This document shows, piece by piece, positions 33,992 to 37,971 of a stretch of DNA of 37,971 nucleotides. Numbering within the stretch: the first letter of the stretch is position 1; every line of letters starts with the position of its first letter. Both the position numbers and the translations under genes were made by a program. The stretch covers positions 18,117 through 56,087 of the forward strand of contig DCHV01000070.1 of NCBI GenBank assembly GCA_002314945.1, written 5' to 3'. The stretch comes from Prevotellaceae bacterium UBA1743. Lineage in GTDB: Bacteria > Bacteroidota > Bacteroidia > Bacteroidales > Bacteroidaceae. The notes beneath the pieces are model-generated. The model did no database searches, was not told the DNA's origin, and worked only from the letters and a program-made list of their open reading frames with translations.

Positions 33992-35521
33992 ATGTCAGAA
34001 AATAAGAAAAAAGGCACTTTTTCCATCGTGTTCGCCTCGTTGCTCGTAGGTGGCGCCTTGGTACTCGTAGGGGATTATTGTTACGAGAAGAGTTCCACCA
34101 ACGAGTCTTGTATGATGTGCCATATCCATCCCGAGGCAGAGACTGCCTGGAAGCATGGCAAGCATTGCAACAACGAGAGTGGAACCATGACAGAGTGTGT
34201 GGCTTGCCACTTGCCGCCAGAGAATACATTCTCCCATTTCACAGCCAAGGCTTCTGCAGGCATCAAGGATATCTGGTCCTTCCTGACCAAAGACAAGGCC
34301 GAGATCGATTTCGAGAGCAAGAAGGACTTGGAGTATGCCCAGAAGATAGTATATAACGAGTCATGCAAGAAATGTCACGTCAACCTCCTGCCCAAGGGCA
34401 TCACCGACGAAGGCGTTTCAGCCCATTTGTACTACCAGGAGAACGAGGAGAAGCTCAATCTCCAGTGTATCAGTTGTCACCTCGATGCAGGACATGTCAT
34501 CCCTGGCTATGAGCACAAGAAGATGATCAAGGCTCCCATCGATACTACGGGTGCAGTATTCCAGGAAGCAACCCAGGTTACCGAGTTCAAGAACTTCATC
34601 GAGAATGTACCTACCACACGTACCACCATCAGCATGATAGCCATCCCAGGAGGAACCTTCAAGATGGGTAGTGCCGAGGGTGACAAGTACAGCCGTCCCG
34701 ATGAATATCCCCAGCACACCGTCACCGTATCGCCCTTCTTTATGGCCGAAGTGGAGGTAACATGGGCACAGTACTGGAGTTTCTACATGCAGACGATGTC
34801 CGAGGGGCGTACTCCTCCCGAGAAGATCTACGCCAACAATACGCGTCCTGATGTAGATGTGGTTTCAGGTCCTACACCGCCTTTCGGCAATCCCGATCAA
34901 GGATGGGGCTTCGGCGAGCGTCCTGCCCTCACCATGACACACTATGGTGCAGAGACCTTCTGCCAGTGGCTCTCGCTCAAGACAGGCAAGAAATACCGTC
35001 TGCCTACCGAGGCAGAGTGGGAGTATGCAGCGCGTGCAGGTTCCGAGACAGCCTATTTCTTCGAGGGTAAACCCAGCAAATATACCAACGAAGGTTTCCT
35101 CAAGCAGATCATGGGTATCGATACCACCACCATCAACCGCTATGTCATCTATTGCAACAACAGCAAGAACCGTACGCAGGAACCCGAGCGTGTCATCCCC
35201 AATCCCTTCGGTTTGAGGAATATGTTGGGCAACGCCCTGGAGTGGTGTGCCGACTACTATGCCGAGGATGCCTACAGTCAGGTACAGGACGGCGCAGTCG
35301 ATCCCAAGGGCCCCACTGCAGGAACCGAATATGTCGTGCGCGGCGGTTGCTATAACGACGATGCCAAGGACCTCCGTTGTGCAGCCCGTGGCAGTTCCAA
35401 CTACGAGCGTTGGCTCCGTACCGATCCTCAGAAACCCAAGAGTATCTGGTGGTTCTCCGATATCAAGAGTATTGGATTCCGCGTGGTATGCGAGGTGCCA
35501 GAGGGCGTGAATGCAAAGTAA
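33992..35521 (+). CDS. NapC/NrfH-like tetraheme cytochrome fused to a SUMF1-type domain
   Basis: A 509-residue protein. An N-terminal membrane anchor (about 10-28) is followed by four heme c sites: CMMCH (40-44), CVACH (69-73), CKKCH (125-129) and CISCH (159-163), as in NrfH/NapC quinol dehydrogenases. From about residue 214 a SUMF1/FGE-like domain begins (IPGGTFKMGS, EVTWAQYW, LPTEAEWEYAARAG, NMLGNALEWCADYY, VVRGGCYNDD, LRCAARGS, IGFRVV). The cysteine pair needed for formylglycine formation is missing between RGG and RCAAR, so it is probably not a sulfatase activator; a binding role or another redox reaction is possible. The Tat-exported genes follow at 44 nt. Confidence 0.9.
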   Translation: MSENKKKGTFSIVFASLLVGGALVLVGDYCYEKSSTNESCMMCHIHPEAETAWKHGKHCNNESGTMTECVACHLPPENTFSHFTAKASAGIKDIWSFLTKDKAEIDFESKKDLEYAQKIVYNESCKKCHVNLLPKGITDEGVSAHLYYQENEEKLNLQCISCHLDAGHVIPGYEHKKMIKAPIDTTGAVFQEATQVTEFKNFIENVPTTRTTISMIAIPGGTFKMGSAEGDKYSRPDEYPQHTVTVSPFFMAEVEVTWAQYWSFYMQTMSEGRTPPEKIYANNTRPDVDVVSGPTPPFGNPDQGWGFGERPALTMTHYGAETFCQWLSLKTGKKYRLPTEAEWEYAARAGSETAYFFEGKPSKYTNEGFLKQIMGIDTTTINRYVIYCNNSKNRTQEPERVIPNPFGLRNMLGNALEWCADYYAEDAYSQVQDGAVDPKGPTAGTEYVVRGGCYNDDAKDLRCAARGSSNYERWLRTDPQKPKSIWWFSDIKSIGFRVVCEVPEGVNAK

Positions 35522-35565
35522 TCAAAAACAATTTAACATTATACTTATTATTAACAACCATTGAA

Positions 35566-36924
35566 ATGGAAGAGAAAAATCTCAACAGAAGACAATTTCT
35601 GACAGGCGGTGCCATGGTAGGTGCTGCTGCCGTTTTGGCTCCCACGTTGCTGGCAAGTTGCAGTGGCGAGCAGAGTAAGAACACACCTTTGCGTGCCGAG
35701 GGTACCTACTATGTACCCGAATTGCCCGACAAAGCTATCGAAGGCAAGGAACTCAAGGTAGGTGTAATCGGTTGTGGCGGCCGTGGTTCGGGTGCCATCA
35801 TGAACTTGTTGGATGCAGCAGATGGTATCACAGTTACCGCACTCGGTGATGTGTTCCAGGATCGTCTGCAGGGCTTGTGGAACAATCTGAAGGAGAATCG
35901 TCAGCAGGAAGTTCCTCAGGAGAATTGCTTCATAGGTTTCGACGCATACCAGAAGGTTATCGACTCAGGCGTGGATATGGTCATCGTGGCTACTCCTCCT
36001 GTATTCCGTCCCGTTCATTTCGAATATGCAGTAGAGAAGGGCGTACACGCATTCCTGGAGAAACCCATCTGTGTGGATCCCAAGGGCTATCGTACCATCA
36101 TCGCCGCTTCCAAGCAGGCAGAGGCCAAGGGCTTGAGCGTAGTGACCGGTACACAGCGTCATCACCAGCGTTGCTATGTGGAGGCATTCAAGTTGATTCA
36201 GCAGGGCATCATCGGTGAGATCACTGGTGGTAATGTATATTGGAACGGTGGTATGCTCTGGTATCGCGAGCGTCAGCCAGAATGGTCAGACATGGAGTGG
36301 AACATCCGCGACTGGGTGAACTGGAAGTGGCTGAGCGGCGACCATATCGTAGAGCAGCATGTTCACAACATCGACGTATTCATGTGGATGACTGGTTTGA
36401 AGCCCGTCAACGCCGTTTCCTTCGGTTCTCGTCAGCGTCGTGTCACAGGTGACCAGTTCGATAACTTCAGCACCGACTTCACCATGGAGAATGGCATTCA
36501 CCTGCACAGTATGTGCCGTCAGATCGATGGTTGCGCCAGCAACGTCAGCGAGTTCATCCAAGGCGCCAAGGGTAGCTGGAACAGCATCACCAACGAGATC
36601 AAGGACCTCCAGGGCAATGTTATCTGGAAGTACGACGACGAGGCAGCAGGTCAGCAGTTTGCACAGCACGATCCCTACGTGCTCGAGCATGTGGATTGGG
36701 TTAACCACATCCGCAAGGGTGAGGCTCACGTGGAATCGGAGCTCACAGCCAATGCCAGCATGGCAGCCATCATGGCACGCGAATCAGCTTACACCGGTGG
36801 CATGACCACATGGGAGGATATGATTCAGTCGGCTCAGGATTACATGCCCGAGAAGCTGGAGATCGGTCCCATGGATCTCTCTCAGTACGTAGTTGCAAAG
36901 CCTGGTACAGGTGGCAAGGAATAA
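35566..36924 (+). CDS. Tat-exported Gfo/Idh/MocA-family oxidoreductase
   Basis: A 452-residue NAD(P)-type oxidoreductase with a twin-arginine lipoprotein signal (NRRQFLTGG, then LLASC). The Rossmann motif is VGVIGCGGRGSGA (about residue 66). The EKPICVD motif, TGTQRHHQR and EQHVHNIDVFMW are typical of the family, with a likely catalytic Lys in EKP and His in HNID. Export by Tat fits a protein that folds with its cofactor inside the cell. Related Tat-exported members include GH109 glycosidases and 3-keto-sugar enzymes; the sequence does not decide among them. The start at 35566 is set by the Tat signal; the frame is open for 63 more codons upstream, inside the preceding gene. Confidence 0.92.
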   Translation: MEEKNLNRRQFLTGGAMVGAAAVLAPTLLASCSGEQSKNTPLRAEGTYYVPELPDKAIEGKELKVGVIGCGGRGSGAIMNLLDAADGITVTALGDVFQDRLQGLWNNLKENRQQEVPQENCFIGFDAYQKVIDSGVDMVIVATPPVFRPVHFEYAVEKGVHAFLEKPICVDPKGYRTIIAASKQAEAKGLSVVTGTQRHHQRCYVEAFKLIQQGIIGEITGGNVYWNGGMLWYRERQPEWSDMEWNIRDWVNWKWLSGDHIVEQHVHNIDVFMWMTGLKPVNAVSFGSRQRRVTGDQFDNFSTDFTMENGIHLHSMCRQIDGCASNVSEFIQGAKGSWNSITNEIKDLQGNVIWKYDDEAAGQQFAQHDPYVLEHVDWVNHIRKGEAHVESELTANASMAAIMARESAYTGGMTTWEDMIQSAQDYMPEKLEIGPMDLSQYVVAKPGTGGKE

Positions 36925-36945
36925 TAACACAAACACAGTTTCACT

Positions 36946-37851
36946 ATGAACAGAAGAAGTTTTATCACAGGTTCCCTCTCTAGAGTAGCAGCCGCTTCCG
37001 TGGCTTCTGTACCTCTGCTCAGCAGTTGTGCACCCGCAGCACCCAAGAAACCCGATACCAAATTGAACCTCTGTCTGCAGGAAGGTGTCTGCATCGGCGA
37101 TAGCCTGCAGGAGAAACTCGATTACATGGAGGCTCACGGAGTCACCGGTATCGAAGTAGGCGGTCGTGGCCTTGCAGGTCGTGTAGATGAGCTCAACAAG
37201 GCTCTCGAAGGCCGCAACGTACGTGTCTCAGCCATCTGCGCTGGCTTCGATGGCTTCATCCTCTCCGAGGACGAGGCAGTCAAGGCACAGTTCGACAGCA
37301 CATACCGCGAGATTCTTCAGGCAGCCGGTCAAGTAGGTTCCTGTGGCGTTATCATTGTACCTGCCTTCAATGGTCAGCAGCCATGCCGTCCTCACACCAT
37401 GGACACCCGCAATTACCTCTGCGAGCAGTTGCATGAGTTGGGTGAGTTCGCGCTCAAGTGCGGTACCACCGTCATCCTCGAGCCCCTCAATCGTGCCGAG
37501 TGCTTCTATATGCGTCTCGTGTCCGATGCTGCAGCCATTGCACGCGATTGCGATAGCGAAGGCGTAAAGTGTATGGGTGACTTCTGGCACATGAAGGAGG
37601 AGACCTCCGACTATGCAGCCTTCATGTCAGCCGGTACCAAGTATCTGCAGCATGTCCATGTAGCCAGCCGTGGTCGTCGCATCATGCCCACCGAGGATGG
37701 CGAGAAGGACAACTATGTAGATGGCTTCCGCGCTCTCAAGGAGATGGGTTATCAGGGCTTCGTCAGCTTCGAATGCGGATGCGAAGGCGACCGCAACGTC
37801 GTTCTGCCTGCAGCTCTCGATCTTCTTCGTGCTCAGTGGGAACAGGCTTAA
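36946..37851 (+). CDS. Tat-exported sugar isomerase/epimerase-like TIM barrel (AP_endonuc_2)
   Basis: A 301-residue protein with a twin-arginine lipoprotein signal (NRRSFITGS, then LLSSC). The TIM barrel has the usual metal ligands of the xylose-isomerase-like superfamily: E in VILEPLN, D and H in MGDFWHM, H in QHVHVAS and E in FVSFECG. Members act as isomerases, epimerases, or hydrolases/lyases of 3-keto sugars. It follows the oxidoreductase by 21 nt and both are exported in folded form, so they probably act in sequence on the same sugar. A strong terminator follows. Confidence 0.92.
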   Translation: MNRRSFITGSLSRVAAASVASVPLLSSCAPAAPKKPDTKLNLCLQEGVCIGDSLQEKLDYMEAHGVTGIEVGGRGLAGRVDELNKALEGRNVRVSAICAGFDGFILSEDEAVKAQFDSTYREILQAAGQVGSCGVIIVPAFNGQQPCRPHTMDTRNYLCEQLHELGEFALKCGTTVILEPLNRAECFYMRLVSDAAAIARDCDSEGVKCMGDFWHMKEETSDYAAFMSAGTKYLQHVHVASRGRRIMPTEDGEKDNYVDGFRALKEMGYQGFVSFECGCEGDRNVVLPAALDLLRAQWEQA

Positions 37852-37875
37852 TCGCCTCCCCAAGATTCATATTCG

Positions 37876-37917
37876 CTGTGCCTGTCCCGATAACAAGGGG
37901 CAGGCACAGTTTTTTTG
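37876..37917 (+). terminator. Rho-independent terminator of the oxidoreductase cluster
   Basis: A hairpin with a stem of about 13-14 bp (CTGTGCCTG paired with CAGGCACAG, plus CCC/GGG with one bulge or mismatch) and a 7-nt loop is followed by seven T. Beyond it, 37918-37971 shows nothing certain. Confidence 0.93.
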
Positions 37918-37971
37918 CACGTCGTTCCTCTGTATTACGCATTACTTTCGTGTCCGTAAATTCAAAATGTA

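Noticed and set aside
33992..35521. Formylglycine-generating (sulfatase-activating) enzyme
   Set aside because: The domain fold matches SUMF1, but the catalytic cysteine pair is absent and there is no sulfatase gene in the window.
35377..35565. N-terminal extension of the Gfo/Idh oxidoreductase
   Set aside because: The extra 63 codons overlap the cytochrome gene and would hide the twin-arginine signal that begins at ATG 35566.
37918..37971. Start of a further gene after the terminator
   Set aside because: A TACTTTCG-like box and a final ATG are present, but the sequence ends and the -33 box is poor.

Overview
The window looks like a chromosome segment of a Bacteroidales bacterium, most likely Prevotella-like. 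The evidence is as follows: promoters fit the Bacteroidota TTTG-N19/20-TAnnTTTG consensus, strong Shine-Dalgarno sequences are rare, a complete moxR-batABCDE operon is present, Tat lipoproteins and AAA/DUF4143 ATPases occur, and a large secreted protein carries the C-terminal tail typical of Prevotella/Bacteroides surface proteins. The genus is an inference. No tRNA, rRNA, CRISPR array or transposase was seen.

Layout. (1) Positions 1-7290 are an accessory, repeat-rich island read on the minus strand. It holds a small PUA/EVE-like protein, an AAA+ ATPase of the DUF4143 type enclosed by a perfect 69-bp inverted repeat, and a 1224-residue secreted multidomain protein. At least five copies of an AAAATCC-rich repeat family and a second family of mini-hairpins fill the spaces. 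An orphan copy of the ATPase promoter at the left edge runs straight into a repeat, which looks like the scar of a lost ATPase cassette. (2) 7289-13238 is a heavy-metal efflux operon: a small His-rich membrane protein, a lipoprotein adaptor, an HME-RND pump and an outer-membrane channel, from one strong promoter. (3) 13294-17007 holds ftsY, rimO, an HU protein and a remarkable HU / Pro-Glu repeat / transmembrane / LysM fusion. (4) 17056-26248 is the moxR-DUF58-batABCDE envelope/aerotolerance operon, ending with a PAP2 phosphatase. (5) 26252-31070 encodes a very large two-module membrane kinase, its response regulator and a small membrane protein resembling the N-terminus of AbgT transporters. 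A UvrD/PcrA helicase overlaps the last of these.

(6) 33381-37851 is a putative extracytoplasmic sugar-redox cluster: an RbsD/FucU-like lipoprotein, a tetraheme NapC/NrfH-like cytochrome fused to a SUMF1-type domain, a Tat-exported Gfo/Idh/MocA oxidoreductase, and a Tat-exported AP-endonuclease-2-type TIM barrel protein. A strong terminator closes it. The gene set suggests oxidation and rearrangement of a sugar or glycoside outside the cytoplasm with electrons passing to or from the quinone pool; this is inference.

The best candidates for undescribed biology are cluster (6), the HU-LysM fusion, the double kinase, and the inverted-repeat ATPase cassette with its 32-nt-spaced promoter iterons.
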